Under the pieces are notes generated by a model. That model did no database searches. It was not told the DNA's origin and worked only from the letters and a program-made list of their open reading frames with translations. Below, piece by piece: positions 21,539 through 21,955 of a stretch of DNA of 21,955 nucleotides. The DNA lies in the NCBI GenBank assembly GCA_018701105.1, contig JABIWD010000013.1:1-21955 (forward strand). Direction: 5' to 3'. A program made the translations under genes and the position numbers. The first letter of the stretch is position 1. Each line of letters opens with the position of its first letter. Source of the stretch: Candidatus Uhrbacteria bacterium. GTDB taxonomy: Bacteria; Patescibacteriota; Patescibacteriia; UBA9934; UBA11717.

Positions 21539-21568
21539 GTGGCCCGATCTTCTCGGTCGGGCCGCCAC
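21539..21568 (+). terminator. GC hairpin after small membrane gene A
   Basis: GTGG plus CCCGA paired with TCGGG plus CCAC, with a 3-nt bulge. It lies 12 nt after the stop, where a terminator is expected, but no clear T tract follows. Confidence 0.4.
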
Positions 21569-21671
21569 ATGAGACTTTCATCTCCATAACACTGCCAGTC
21601 ATTCTATTTCACTCGGTATGTAATGATTTGCGCTAAGTGCCGTATATACATAAGACACCTACCATAGAACG

Positions 21672-21745
21672 GAGTTTGGACTTTGTTCGCAACATTGTGC
21701 GGATAGAATCGAGATTCAGTTTTCGGCAGCACCCTTCCGGTGCTG
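21672..21745 (+). promoter_or_regulatory. Structured leader, copy B of the repeated motif
   Basis: Same motif as 21239-21281: GAGTTTG, hairpin TTCGCA/TGCGGA (21686-21691 and 21698-21703, C-G replaced by T-G, same 6-nt loop) and GAGA, at 21672-21714. A different second hairpin CAGCACC/GGTGCTG (21727-21745) follows. A TATATA sequence at 21643 lies at about the same distance from GAGTTTG as the -10 box does in copy A, but no good -35 is visible. Confidence 0.6.
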
Positions 21746-21767
21746 ACAGTGGTAGTTGGAGTTTTCT

Positions 21768-21955
21768 GTGGAAATTGATACTACCAAGGCTATGAGCCTT
21801 GGATCGATCGCTGCAATCGTCTGTACAGACACCCTCATGATTGCGAACCTGATGCTCGACGAGTTCCCGAATCCGGCGTTTGGGACGATGCTGTTTGTAG
21901 CCGTCTTCAATGTGATGGCCATCCGGGCAGTACCGTCGCTCATTCGCAAGTCCTG
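21768..21955 (+). CDS. Small membrane protein, copy B (partial, runs off the window)
   Basis: Starts at GTG 21768 with GGAG 7 nt upstream and stays open to the window end (62 codons). The beginning reads MEIDTTKAMSLGSIAAIVCT, with one hydrophobic helix from about residue 8 to 28 and a second (GTMLFVAVFNVMAI) after residue 38. The same two-helix plan and shared first-helix residues (K, M, L, S, A, V, D at matching positions) make it a likely paralogue of the gene at 21323. The C-terminus is not in the window. Function unknown. Confidence 0.6.
   Translation, partial: MEIDTTKAMSLGSIAAIVCTDTLMIANLMLDEFPNPAFGTMLFVAVFNVMAIRAVPSLIRKS

Overview
The window looks like chromosome from a streamlined bacterium, most likely Candidatus Patescibacteria (CPR) or a similar reduced lineage. 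This is inferred from gene content and style: a type IV pilus ATPase operon, an rpsA-ftsH pair, a fused tsaD-tsaE, compact operons with 1-3 nt gaps, and several core mRNAs that appear leaderless. TGA is used as a normal stop. There is no rRNA, tRNA, CRISPR array, transposase or integrase that I can recognise.

Layout. 1-1330: two small membrane-anchored hypothetical genes (minus) and a divergent small hypothetical gene (plus). 1337-1753: convergent terminators and, on the minus strand, a promoter-to-terminator unit with many hairpins and no good ORF, a candidate structured RNA of about 350 nt. 1829-3243: a ParB-like small protein, a second promoter/hairpin/terminator unit (small RNA or attenuated leader), and a GNAT-like protein. 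3295-5108: an M20 metallopeptidase and a GGDEF diguanylate cyclase. 5118-7541: a CapA-type protein and a divergent unknown protein, then a 66-aa gene convergent with the latter. 7636-10369: an HD-domain phosphohydrolase and an exported protein with a beta-barrel-like C-terminus. 10458-12994: a CaCA cation exchanger followed by a TsaD-TsaE fusion. 13021-13513: an 89-aa gene and a 32-aa membrane peptide separated by near-identical hairpins that serve both as terminator and as promoter. 13539-16845: operon of membrane protein, PilB/GspE ATPase and RsmE. 16899-17771: a nuclease-like protein. 17867-20997: rpsA then ftsH. 21184-21955: two tandem related small membrane proteins, each behind the same 43-nt leader motif; the second runs off the window.

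Two gene classes interleave. Core genes (exchanger, tsaDE, pilB operon, ftsH, rpsA, M20, capA) are moderate in GC and have no clear Shine-Dalgarno site; several have a -10 box only 8-12 nt before the ATG. The other genes are visibly richer in GC, have strong AGGAG-type ribosome sites, and each carries its own promoter and usually its own terminator, often overlapping the tail of the neighbouring core gene. Most promoters in both classes share one form: TTGACA, 17 nt ending in TGA or TGN, then a degenerate TANNNT box. All identifications come from reading the sequence; no database search was possible.
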